64,000 bases of DNA from Amoebidium appalachense (lineage: Eukaryota; Ichthyosporea). The DNA lies in contig CAVNZM010000016.1 of NCBI GenBank assembly GCA_963693365.1, positions 1,922,001 through 1,986,000 of the forward strand, given 5' to 3'. The notes below the pieces were generated by a model. That model searched no databases, had not been told where the DNA came from, and saw only the letters and a list, made by a program, of their open reading frames with translations. Shown here piece by piece: positions 26,446 through 56,223 of this stretch. Both the position numbers and the translations under genes were made by a program. The first letter of the stretch is position 1; the number at the start of each line of letters is the position of its first letter.

Positions 26446-26829
26446 GTGAATAAACATAGCTGTCAGGCTTTAGCTAGCCTCACTGTTGGTATATCTGTTA
26501 TCTATTTGACGAGTCACTTGGCAAGCTGGGCTTCTTCGCCATTCTTCCACACATTTTCTTCCAAGTCTTGTGTCGATCTTTCAAACCCTGATGTTGCTAC
26601 GTGCTGGCTGGTTTATCATAAGTCTATTTGTGCGTTTGATTGGCGAGATCTATTCTTAAGCTCCCCCGAACTACCGCATGCATGATTCCTATCCTATGAC
26701 TCAGTCATTCCTTTATGATTGGTGAATCTCAAAGCCGCTATCACACACAACAGAGAGACATTTTCAAATATCTCTTGCTCTCCTTCAACTCTGGGCTCAT
26801 GGTGAACAGCACCGTGTGAAGGGGGCTCT

Positions 26830-26864
<35 letters not shown>

Positions 26865-26874
26865 CTGGAATTAA

Positions 26875-27252
26875 TATTGCTAGAACGGAGTGAAGCGATC
26901 TGAAATTAAGTTTATTAATGGCGTGCACAATGGCCACTACTTATAAAGTACTTACTAATATCTGCTCATACAGTATACCACACTGCAGCTGAGCAGAAAG
27001 CACATCAGAGACACGCGCACGCGTCATGTGCATATAGATAGGCGCTCACACGTGTATACATGTTATTGCTAGAACGGAGTGAAGCGATCTGAAATTAAGT
27101 TTATTAATGGCGTGCACAATGGCCACTACTTATAAAGTACTTACTAATATCTGCTCATACAGTATACCACACTGCAGCTGAGCAGAAAGCACATCAGAGA
27201 CACGCGCACGCGTCATGTGCATATAGATAGGCGCTCACACGTGTATACATGT
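26875..27252. repeat. 189-bp tandem duplication
   Basis: Two adjacent copies (26875-27063 and 27064-27252) start TATTGCTAGAACGGAG and end with ACGTGTATACATGT. By eye they are identical, which implies a recent event. The right copy sits about 0.9 kb downstream of the glycogenin stop codon. The unit contains ACGCGCACGCGT and is otherwise non-coding. Confidence 0.85.
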
Positions 27253-28087
27253 GCACATATGCAAGCTGCGCTGAAGTGGCGCTGCACACCTCCAGAACTT
27301 GGCACAACTTGCACACACACACAATAGATAGATTGTCTCTAGCTTCTTCCTCTTCCAGTCTTTGGGGGGCAAACACACACGTGTGCACACCCACACACAT
27401 GTCACAGACACATGTATGTACAAAAAAGAATGAGAGTGGATAATAACATTGCCACCCTGAAGACAGAAACGGCACGTGATTGCAAGTAAGTGCCGGATTA
27501 AGTTGTGACAGTATTTGAAGAAGCATGCATTTCCATATCATATGAAATGCTCTGCCAATTTCCATGGCATGGGAAGCATTTATGGTAAACAGTCCCTGCA
27601 TTTCATTGGTCCATTGATATACACCCAAACAGGCGATAGGTAGCACAGCCACGCCAAATTTGCAAGCAACTAAGTTTCATACACACCCATACCCACACAC
27701 ACTCGCTATTCTATTGTAGTTTCTGAACAAAGTTACCGTAACACATTGCCTTTTCTCGGTAAAACTACGGTAATAACTCCACACCCAAAATACACTCGTA
27801 CAAGCCAAAAAAAGGTTGAAACGATTCACAAAGGGGGCCGATAATGGTTATTTTCAATCAGTGGAATCTTGCACCTGCCCAGCATTTACAATATATCCCA
27901 CCGATATTATCTCACCCTCCAACATCCTCCTCGCGACTACCAATCGGCATAGTGTCCCCCCCCAATATATATCATATTCTCTACTCATCGTTCCTAAAAT
28001 GTATATCTACTCGTATATCAACCACATATCCCGTACAAAGTATTTAAGCTACACATTCACCACCCACATATCCCGTCGGCAATATAT

Positions 28088-28293
28088 CTACTCCTCATCA
28101 TCCTCATCCCCCAGAGCCTTTGCAAGTTCTGCGCCTGCGGCAGGCCCCACGCTGGCAATCCTCTGGGCCCTCTTCTGCATCTCCTTGCTTGCCTCCGCCT
28201 CCCACTGCCTGTTTTCTTCTTCGTCTCCGTAGCTGCGGCTGCCCATGAGCTCGTCCAACCGCGCCTGTGTACGTGTGTGTGTACATGTGCATG

Positions 28294-28332
<39 letters not shown>

Positions 28333-28819
28333 CTGTGTGTATGTGTGGAGGGAGGAACCGCGGAAAAGGAGAAGGAAAAAACGTCTGCATTAGCACATAA
28401 AAGCAACGATATCAAGAGGACCAGCAAACAGGAGCAAATGAAATAGCAACACAATTTGGCACCAATAAGAAAAATAATATGCACCTAATCAACAGGGCCG
28501 TTGGACACCATAACTGACTCCGCCCCTGCCTCCCCCCCCCCCCCCTCAGTCCCCTTCCCCCGCACGTGTATCCTCTTGAAAATGGGATAAGATAAGAAGG
28601 CAATCCCACACACGAATCAAAGTCTGTGCACATGTCTGTGTTGGCACCCCCCCCCCCCCCCCCCCCCCATATTCGGGGGGCGGTGGTGGTGGTTGTGTGC
28701 CTGCGGGAGTGTGCTAGTTCAAAAGCGTGAGCTACAAGAAGTGTGTTTCTCTGTGTGTGAGTGTAGTTGGGGGGGGGGGGGGGGGGGGGAGAGAGAGAGA
28801 GAAAGAGAGAAAGCGAGAG

Positions 28820-28853
<34 letters not shown>

Positions 28854-30231
28854 AAGGGGGAGGGGGGAGTTTTTTATTTTTTTTTTATTTTATACCTGGA
28901 TGGCAGCGAAACCCGACTCCTGCTGTGCTGGCTGTGCTGTGGTGTGCACGGCACTGCCCCCGGTCCAGGTGGTGCCAAAGCCACCAGTGCCCACTGCCTT
29001 CACGCTGAACATGGAGGGGGTCTGCAGCACACACACAGTGAGAATGTGGGTTTGTGGGATTGTGTGTAAGAACGGTGTGATCGAAGAAGGCGAATGTCTG
29101 AAGGAAGGGGGAAGGAGGGGAGGGGGATGTATGCGTTAGAGGGTTAGAAATATGGAGGAGACAACAAAGAGCAACAACAAAACGTCACAAAAATAAGAAA
29201 CCCAAAACCAAGCAATTAAACGTGCTGGCAGAAGACACTTGAACAGAGCCCATCATCAGGGGGGGGGGGGGGGGGGGGGGGGGTCTTGCAACAGTGATGC
29301 ACGGTCCTGGGGGGTGTGACGTGTGTGTCTGCCTTTATGTGGTGGTATTGGTGGTGGTGGCTGTGTGTGTCTGTGCGTGTGTGGGGCTCGAAGGGGGGGA
29401 GGGGGCATTCTTGAATTGATTGGGGGGAGATATCACGTACGTATTTAGGCATGTGTCTATCCAGCACCGAGAACCACGTGCGAATATGCTCCAGCGCGTG
29501 GGGCACCTGGTCAGCACCCACAATATCCCCCTTGTTGTCGCGCGCCCAATGCCAAGGTTTACCCGCTCCGATGAAATGAACCACGCGCGTGAGGTGACCG
29601 TACTTCTTGTATGCGGGGGCGTAGAAATATGTTGCGTTTGCGTTGAGGTTATAAACGAAGGGGAGGTGCTTTTTGATGTCGGCTGTGGCCCAGTCGTGGA
29701 AGTAGGCGTTGAGAAGACCTTGGTCTCCACCTGTTACGTGTGTGTGTGTGTACGTGTACGTGTACGTGTACGTGTGTGTGTTGGGGGGGGGGGGGGGGGG
29801 GGGGGGGTGTTGGGTAGAGGGGGTGGATGGGGGGGTTAGAATGTGTTGTAGATCACAAGGTACACATTCGTAGCGGACAACACAATGCAGACTAAAGGGG
29901 GGGGGGGGGGGAGTGAATAAGGGGGTGAATGTTTTTGTGTTTGTGGGTGAGTGTGTCTGTGGGTAGCCAGGTGGAGGAGACGGAGGTGGTGGAGAAAATA
30001 AGAGGAGGAGAGCGTGTGTATGTGTGTGTGTGTGTGTGTGTGTAGAAGGGGCGAGGGGAGGGGCTAGCTACAAGCTCGCGTGTGTGCATCGAAAAGTGTG
30101 GAGGGAACGGAGAGAAGAATGATGGCGAGGAATGGGTGGGCCGTGGATGCGAGTCCGTTTGGTGCACTTGGATGGAGAATAAAGGGTGCCTGAGAGGAAG
30201 TGCGTGTGTGCGTGTGTGCGTGTGTGTGTGT

Positions 30232-30269
<38 letters not shown>

Positions 30270-31559
30270 GCTCAGCCACCCAAGGCTGTAAATTCCATTA
30301 CAGGAAACGTCAGGGGGCTCAAGGACCCCGACAAGCATGCACTGCGGGATCTGCCACAATAGCATATCACAAGAGAATGCAACATGAGCAGAGGGAGGGG
30401 GAGGAGGGAGTGTGCGGGACGGAATGTAGACCTCCGGCCCGATCACTGTGTGACCGGGAGCGCTATGCCACATACTTGAGTCGGAAAAAAAAACGGGGAA
30501 AGCAGGTTAGGGGTTGAGGATTGAGGGGGAGAGGAAGAAGGGACTCAATTATGCATGTGTGAATAAGAAAGGTTCGGTGGCCGTGGGCACGTGGTGGCGG
30601 TGTGTGTCTATGTGGGTTAACCTGTCAAACCTGTTAAACAAGTCCAGCGCAGGTCAAAATCAATAGAAAAAGCCCAAATAAATTGTGTACGCAGAAAGGT
30701 ATATGTCTTACTTACATATTTTTCTAAGTGGGGTTTGCAAAAATATCATTATTTCATATCCTATGTGTTTCTGTAGCGACTTCAGACATTTTGGGAACGT
30801 TTTTCAAGATGAAATCGATGTGACTGAGCCATGCTCTAGCCATTGAATTAAATTTGCCTTTTCATCCAATCGGACATCTGCATTGGTGGGGTTCGAAAAT
30901 CAAGCTGCCAAACAGCTCTTTGACAGCCCAGTGAAAGTTACGCCATATACAAGGTACCAAATACTGAAGTAAAGTTATTATTATGTCTTTGCAAAACGCA
31001 AAGAAAAGATGTTTATCTTTCCTGCAACTTTATCTTGCTGGTTCTTATCAATTTCACGCTCACATTAGGCCTCAAACGCCGTGGTCTCCAAAAGCCATGT
31101 CGATCTGGTGAAGTTGCCGATATGAACAGGTTAAAGTGCGGTACTTCCGAGGGAGAAGGGGGGGGGGGGGGGGGAAGGTTTGTGCGTGTGTGCGTGTGTG
31201 GGGGGGGGGGGGTAATACGAACCATCGAAGCTGCCCTCCGTCTCCGCGAACTTGCACAGTTTCTGGAATGTGTCAAGAGAGGGCACGTACACGAACACAC
31301 CCGAGTTGAAGCAGTCAGGCCATCCAACATCGGGGGCAGCGGAAAGCTCGTCCCGTTCAAACATATCATCTACGTTCTGAAGAACGAGGGTGTCTGCGTC
31401 CATGAACACACACTTTGTGTACTTGGTGAGCTTCCAGCAAAACAGCTTAGTGAAGGTGATGCCAAGCTCCGGGCGGCAGAGGAGGGCGAGGTTGACAGAA
31501 TCGTTGCTGTTTAGCTCGTCGACGGAAATCACCTCGTCGAAGACGGTGGAAAGGTGGCT

Positions 31560-31595
<36 letters not shown>

Positions 31596-31933
31596 AAGGT
31601 AAGTGTTCAAATGGAAGTACGTACGGAAAAGGCGAAGGGAGAGAAAGGGAGCGACGAGGAGGGGTTGGGGGTTTGGGAGGGGGAGAGGTGGGTGTGTTAG
31701 AAAGCTTCACGGAGTATAAAAGTTACGGACTCTAGGCATGGTGTGTGTGTGTGTGTAAAAGGGGTAGGGGGTCAGTCATGACTGTGTGTGACAATTGAGA
31801 TGGGTGTGGATGTGTGCCCGAGCACAAACAACACCTTTAGCGGTACTGGAATATGTGTACGATAATTTCCGTGCACATACACATTTGTTGTACACAAGTG
31901 CAGAGGTTGGTGGTGGTGGTGGTGGTGGTGGCG

Positions 31934-31978
<45 letters not shown>

Positions 31979-32449
31979 GGGGGGGGGGATCAGACTGTTG
32001 CTTCGAGGGGGTAAAAGGGATAAAGGGACAGAGACAGAGAGAGAGCACAGAGATGTGGAAGGTGACCAAGACTGAGGGTAAGGGAGAGGAGATCAGACAG
32101 TGGATATTGCTGCTAGAATACGAGCGCCCAAAGAAACGGTACCCAAGGGGGCCCGAGGGGGAGGGGGGGGGGGGGGGGAAGTGTACAGAGCAACATATGC
32201 TCCTTGTCAGCCAGATGTGATGCCAGGGCAAGCACGCGAGCATTTAAACAGGGAGGACGGGGGATCCGGAGGGGGGGGAAGGGGGGAGTGATGAGGGTGC
32301 AAAATCGGGAAGGAAAACATGGCACAACGATACGATAGTATATGATAACATATGTAAACGTTCCGTACACACCATGCATTGCAGAAACAGGCAAGCTCAC
32401 ACTTGTTTAGGTCGCAGTTGTGGTATAAGAGGAGGGGGAGGGGGGAGGG

Positions 32450-32511
<62 letters not shown>

Positions 32512-33284
32512 AAGGGGGTGCGTGGGGGGGAAGGGAGGGGAAGGGGGGGGGGGGGGGGGGGGGGGCTAACCTAACATCTGCCGAGATCTTGTCCGTGCAC
32601 ATGCACACAAGCTGGCGTGTCGTCTTTGCCTCACAGAGCGACTGGGCGAGCACATAGGCACCGAGGGCATACTCCTCCGTGGCCGCGAGGGTCACGTAGG
32701 CTTGGTCTGTCACTACAGTGATGTGAAGGAGAACGTGTGAGTTTGTGGGTCGCGCGCGTGTGTGTGTGTGTGTGTGTGTGTGTGTTGAGGTAGTGGTGTG
32801 GTTGTGTGTGTGTTGTGTGTCTGTGGGGGAGGGGATGTGGGGGATGGGGGTGGGGTGGAGGAGGGGAGGGGAGGGGACGGGGAGAGCCTAGGGGGGATAA
32901 GTGGGGAAAGGGGAGAAGGGAGGACGGGTTGCAGGTCAGAGGATGAATCAGAAGATGTGGTGTTGCAACCTGTAAAATTGGAGGGAGGAGGAGGAGGAGG
33001 AGGGAGGGGGGGGGGGGGGGGGGGGGGGGACGCTGGCCCGAGATAGCTGAGTGAAAAGGGAAGGGCCGAGAGGGAGCAAACTCAGAGCAGTATCTATAAT
33101 TGACCTACAAATACACACTCCAGAATTGTTAAGAAAAAAATGTTAGGACTTTTCCATCCTGATCTCTCAAAAGGCAAGGTTCACACCTCTTTTGCAAAGA
33201 CTTACAAACACACACAGCTGAAAGCAAGGCTATTCTTTGGCAAACATCAGAAACGTTGGCAAGTCGGCACTTACCATTAGCCAT
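28088..33284 (-). CDS. GYG1: Glycogenin (GT8 self-glucosylating glycosyltransferase, primer of glycogen synthesis)
   Basis: Six minus-strand exons: 33284-33275, 32712-32571, 31560-31223, 29730-29441, 29021-28896, 28264-28088 (TAG). All phases join; 1083 nt, 360 aa. Glycogenin transfers glucose from UDP-glucose to one of its own tyrosines and extends a short chain that glycogen synthase then elongates in the cytosol. Visible signatures are [15 protein letters not shown] at the N-terminus, CVFMDADT with the metal-binding D105-x-D107, [18 protein letters not shown] strand (here [15 protein letters not shown]), [10 protein letters not shown], and [12 protein letters not shown]198 in ATYFYAP aligns with the autoglucosylated Tyr195 of mammalian glycogenin-1. 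Exon 5 (42 codons) is a Gly/Thr-rich linker, and exon 6 encodes a charged helix ending DEDDEE. The first coding exon is only 10 nt (ATG plus seven bases) with donor GTAAGT; it is supported by the acceptor at 32713, which would otherwise leave the protein without a start. Confidence 0.93.
29125..29262 (-). repeat. Second intronic repeat subfamily (glycogenin intron 4)
   Basis: On plus it reads TTAGAGGGTTAGAAATATGG, then GGAGACAACAAAGAGC, then GAAGACACTTGAACAGAGCC and CATCATCAGG before a G-run. The core CAGAGCCCATCxTCAGG is shared with the first subfamily. Related copies are at about 43763-43880, 11440-11598 and 49540-49610. Confidence 0.65.
30617..31134. mobile_element. TTAA-flanked MITE, copy 2 (in glycogenin intron 3)
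   Basis: The element begins TTAACCTGTCAAACC and ends TATGAACAGGTTAA, so the ends are inverted repeats bounded by TTAA. It aligns along its length with 25860-26445, sharing blocks such as AAAATCAATA, GGTATATGTCTTAC, ATATCATTATTTC, GACTGAGCC and CTTATCAATTTCA-like segments. TTAA target duplication and CCT-starting ends suggest a non-autonomous piggyBac-type element. No transposase is encoded. Confidence 0.7.
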
Positions 33285-34549
33285 GTTTTTGTGTGAAGTG
33301 GTTGCAGCCTAACGAAAGTAAGGTTGCAAAGATTTTTTTGTGTTGTGAAATCCGGGCAACGCCTTTTGCGCGTTTTGATGTTTGTGTTATCTGAAACCAA
33401 CCAATCATTGATTTTGTGTTTTGGAGGTGGGTAAAATATATATATCATAAACAGCTTCACCAGCTGTACGACCGCTACAGGAGTCAAATAAAGTCGAGAC
33501 AATGCTACTAAACAGAACGGTTATATTAGCTACTAAAAATAAAAACCATTAGCTTAAAAAAAAAACCCATGCATCGGCTTTTTATCTAACACAACCCTAG
33601 GCCGATAGCCATGCTCATGAGTGAAACGGAAGCTCTGGAAACGGTGTGGAAACTCTGAGCGATCAGCTCTTGCCCTTCTCTGAAGTGACGTCTTATCCAA
33701 TCATAACAGGGTATATGCGGTCTTATTGGCTGGTGAGCTATTCCAGCCACAAAAACCCAAATATGGCAATATTGTTTCAACATATCCTGCCAAAGAATTC
33801 CTGAACCAGAATCGAGCGAAAAAAGCGCACACTTGTTAGCCTTGCCGAGGGAATAAACGGAAATTCTTTGGACTTCTCAATACAACTTTTATTTTTCAAG
33901 CTAAAACCTGTATACAAAATCTTCAAGTTCCCCCTTCAAAGTCTGACGTTCTTTCGAGTTCCTGATCCATGTGGCCTGAGCCTCGGAAGGTGGGCGGTGC
34001 GGATTGGCTATTGTGGCATCATCAGAGAGAAGTCCCCCAAGACACACGCCGGTGCGTGAGCTGCAAGTCAACAACCAGCCAGCCACTTTAAGAAATCATT
34101 GAAGTAAAAACAACATTTCGAGTATAAGACTCAAAACTTTAAAACAATTGTTTATTACAACTATAAACAATATATTTAGCATCAAGCTTGGTGTTTCATC
34201 AATATTTTTAAGAGAACTTTTTTTTTGCTTCGGCACGCAAGTTGCCAACTTGATATTGCTACATTTATGATCGTCCTTGAAATTTTACAAACCGCGCAAG
34301 TAGTAGTTTTGGGGGATGAGTGAAAAGGTGAAAAATTCACGCGGCAAAGTCATGGGGGTTTACGCTGTTTACTCGAGGCAAAGAGAACCAGTCTCAGGTA
34401 TGGGGGGGGGGGTTTTGCTCGGAATATCCCCTCAGCGGTATATCATGATCACGTACATAGATGTCGGGTGGTGACTATATATCAGGGTTTACTTTCTCTA
34501 CGAGACACCATAAAGACTACAAGGAGAAATCAATTAGTTGGGGTTCCCC

Positions 34550-34587
<38 letters not shown>

Positions 34588-34619
34588 GGGCTCCCCTCGG
34601 GACACTCGGTATCAGCTGG

Positions 34620-34656
<37 letters not shown>

Positions 34657-37284
34657 TGTGTGTGTGTGCGCGTGCGCTATAATTTTGTAGTGATGTGTTT
34701 CTCAAGCCAATCAATACATCTAATAAACAGGTCGTAGTTACGCGTGTTTAGTATAAAATCAAGGATGTTGTAATTTACAGGTAGGCTATCTTTCTGGGTG
34801 TCTGTTGTGAATGTGACGTGTGTGTGTTGCGGTATTATGTGGTCTATCAAACTACATTTGGCGATACATGACCGGTTAAACTGGTGTGTGTGTGTGTTGT
34901 TTGGGCATGCAAATGATGCCACCTTATACTTATTAGATCTCCACTGTATAGCACGTGTACAGTAAAAGCGTGGTAATTGATCAATAATACCATCAGCTAG
35001 AGAAAGACCAGTTCTACAGGAAGGTAATATGTATTTAGGTGTTATACACTTGCGAGTGCCATATTTGGCAATATGGTTGAGGCGGTCAGTATATATAAAA
35101 CGAGACATAAGGCTTAGTTTTTCAAGGTGTATGCTTTCATCGGGTCTAGTGTCGTGTGGTATCTTTTTCCATTTGTTATATTGCGTGATTATCTTGTGAT
35201 TGTGTACATGTTTAATAAGTAAGTGGCAGTCCAAAGTCACACACACACTATTGCGGGGTTTATTTGTATTTGTGCCCAGGGGAGAAGGGGAGAGAGAGGG
35301 GAGGAAAGAGGGGAGGGGGGGAAAGAGGGGAAGGGGAGAAAGTCATGGTCAAGACAGGTCAAGAAACAAACGAACGTGCAGAAAGCAAACGGACGTCCCC
35401 TATAGGTTTTTGTTTTTGACGCCTTCGTGTCCACACCACAGCTTTTGGCGTTACTGCATCTTTGTACTGTGTTATAAAGTGTATTAAAGAGCTATTATAG
35501 GCTAAGACCATACTGTGCGTGCATGCGCGCGTCTGCGGGTACACGGAAAGCGAGTCTCAGATTTGCCCATGTAGTGGAATTCAATTTGTATTTATACGAT
35601 CTGCGAAGTTCATGGCCTGCCTGGCCACACACACACCACAGGCACGCACACGCACACGCACACGCACACACACGCACATACACACACACACATGCACGCA
35701 CACACTCACGCACACGCACACACGACGTAGTACTCTGGGACAGAGGCTTGTGTTCCTGCCACATGTGCTTGCGACATTGTGTGCCACGGTAGTGCAGGCC
35801 AATCCAATTAGAGCGGCATTTGTGTGTACAACTATGATTTAACTATATACAGGCCCGTGAAACACGTTTCCCGATGTTTTCCTAACCAGAGGAATAGGTG
35901 AGAATGGAGGGGGCTTCGAAAAAAGGGAGTAGGGTAGGATTTGAGGGTGATCATCGGATTGCTGAGCGCAAGGCCTAGGTGTGCCGCATTTACCCTCCAG
36001 TAGCAGTTGCTGTACACGCCTGGGCTTTAGGCTTTATGAAACCACAAAAAGCAAATAAAGCAAAAACCGTTACCCAGTGTGTCCTGTCATTATGAGCACT
36101 ACTTGGGACGAGCATTCTGGGAGCGCCGACGATCACTTTCTTAGACTCGTGCACACCAATTGCAGCCCCCGAGTCCCGCCCCGTTCCCACCTTTGCACAC
36201 ACTTGCATGCTTTGCACGAGCTAACAGATGTACACACAGCAAAAAAAATCACGTATGGAGCACACACGCACAACAGCCCTGAGCAGCCGTCCCTTCCCAT
36301 CTCTCTCCCTCTCCCTCCCCCCCCACTCCCCCCCCCCCCCCCCCCCCCCCCCCCCCTTCTTTTTATTATCTCTCTCTCTCATGATCTGCCCCCCCCCCCC
36401 CCCCCCCTCCCCGCGCCCCCTAGGCCTCTCGCGTTCTCTCGCTAGAGCTCTCTTCTTCTCTCTCTTGCCCTCTCCCCTCCCCCCCTCCCCCCCCCCTCTC
36501 TCTCCCCTCCCTCCCGAGATCCCTTTCTCCCTCCCTCTCTCTGTCTCCCCCCCCCCCCCCCCCTTCTCTCTGCCTCTCTCTAGGTAGATCTCTCGCTCGC
36601 TTGCTCCCTCTCTCTTCCTCCCGGAATCCCTCCCTCCACCTCGGTCGTTCACACGAGTGCACACACACAACACACACAACAAGCTTGTGCACACGCGAAC
36701 ATCCAACGGCAGCTTCACCAGAACTAAAACGGTTTAAATTTCTCGCCAATAGCTTAATTAATGCTAATTGTTGCCAAAGTTTGACTATATGTTTGGAACA
36801 CTAACGTCTATATCTACTGTTGCAGGCACGATACATGTAAGAAACTCATATGTAGTCATTACCTCCCCCCCCCCCCCCCCCCCCCCCCCGTGCCGTGCCT
36901 TTTATGGTCTTTTGGCCGCATGCAGAGTAAGTGCACTGTTGCAACTGATGTGCACCTCCAATGTGCACATGAAATGTGTGCGACGTGTTTGCCTTTCTGC
37001 AAGCTGTTATACGAAAAAACACACCGAGGCTACTCAGCGATGGCCTCGGTGTGTTTTTAAAACGATATAGAACGATATTCCTACCCTTTTTTAAAAAAAA
37101 ATCTAACAAAAATGATAATTAGCGAGTTGTTTACTTTTATATGCATCCAGCTGTAACATTCAGACAGAAGTACCAGCCTGCCCTCATATAGATTTTTGCT
37201 ATCACCTACTGCGTACATAATACTAGGACAAAATTCACAAACGAGCTGACATCACAAATATATCATGATCACTATGTACACCAC

Positions 37285-37323
<39 letters not shown>

Positions 37324-38333
37324 CCCGGGGTTTTTTTCATCCCCCTACCCATGAAACACGCATCCGCAACTAAACCCCCAAATTTAAATATTAAAAAAAC
37401 AATATGAATTGACGCCTATTAGTATGGATGTATCATCTCCATTATATACTGCCAACACTGTTCTTCATATGAAACCAAAACAACAGGATATGAGAAATCA
37501 GTGAAAGCACAGTAGACAGCTCAAGGGCATTTTGGTTGGTTAGCAGAAAACCTTTATGTCTGTGTGCATATCTAGCTTAGTAACTACAGCATACACCCAC
37601 CCACCCACCCACCCACCCACACACACACACAAAAAAAAAGAAAATGAAAAAGAAAAAAAAAAAAAAAGAAAAAAAAAATCCAAATCAAAACAACAAAAAG
37701 GGGAAGAAAAAAAAAAAGGCAGGCATACCTTCTGACGATGGGATTCCTGGTAATAGTAGCACAAACCGGCCGTCTAAAAGCGTAACGGGAAGGTGGCTTG
37801 TACAAAGAAAACCAAGAAACAAGCTTACTCTCTTTGTCTGTACACAAACACCATCCTCAAGTTGCAACTGTAACCAAGCTAATAAAGGTTCAACCCCCCC
37901 CCCCCTCCCCTCCCCCCCCCCCCCCCCCCCCCCCCACCACCACCACAAGCACACACACCAAACACACACCACCCACACACACAACAAAGCCGTTGCAACT
38001 CGTACTACTTGATTACTCATCCTCCTTACTGCTTTGTGCTAACATTTACAAATATTACGGCGGTCATTATCTTATTCTCATTATTCTTTGGTTCACAGCA
38101 TCTTGCTTTATTCCCCCCTCCCCCCGCCCCCCCCGCCCCCCCCCCCTCCCCCACACACACACACCCACCCACCCCCGCTCCTCTTCACCACCTCATACTT
38201 ATTTCAAAACATACCATAACGCACCTCATTAACCCCCCCCCCCCCCCCCCCCCCCCTCTCCTTCTCTGACAATCAGATACCACCCATCCTTTAACCCCTT
38301 AGCCACCCAACCGCACCTCTAACAGTGAATCCA
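33285..38333. other. Intergenic, AT-richer stretch between glycogenin and kinesin-1
   Basis: 33285-33900 is unique sequence upstream of glycogenin and probably holds its promoter. 34550-34583 is a T-run and 34620-34670 is (GT)n. 34677-35246 carries an unassigned open frame. 35630-35730 is (CA)n-like. 36290-36570 is C/T-rich low complexity. 37287-37320 is poly-C and 37640-37720 is A-rich. 37890-38260 is poly-C/CA. Two weak exon-like segments on minus (37796-37729 and about 37883-37845) have acceptable splice motifs but no recognisable protein and are not annotated as a gene. Confidence 0.5.
34677..35246 (-). CDS. Unassigned open reading frame, about 190 codons
   Basis: This is the longest open frame in the window that is not made of simple repeats. 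It has ordinary amino-acid composition rich in Ile, His, Lys and Thr, with segments such as SRFIYTDRLNHIAKYGTRK and a C-terminal DFILNTRNYDLFIRCIDWL. It has no ATG at its left end (first in-frame ATG precedes SRFIYTDR), and the frame stays open further upstream. I do not recognise a family. It could be an exon of an unrecognised gene, a decayed element, or chance in an AT-rich region. Confidence 0.2.
   Translation of the reverse strand: MCVTLDCHLLIKHVHNHKIITQYNKWKKIPHDTRPDESIHLEKLSLMSRFIYTDRLNHIAKYGTRKCITPKYILPSCRTGLSLADGIIDQLPRFYCTRAIQWRSNKYKVASFACPNNTHTHQFNRSCIAKCSLIDHIIPQHTHVTFTTDTQKDSLPVNYNILDFILNTRNYDLFIRCIDWLEKHITTKL

Positions 38334-56223
<17,890 letters not shown>

Noticed and set aside
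35990-36217. Minus-strand frame containing KVIVGAPRM, resembling an FG-GAP motif
   Set aside because: A single short match with no repeat structure, no clear splice sites and no neighbouring exons.
37729-37883. Two exon-like segments on minus (RRPVCATITRNP; LQLEDGVCVQTKR)
   Set aside because: Splice motifs are acceptable, but no homologue, start or confident terminal exon could be found.
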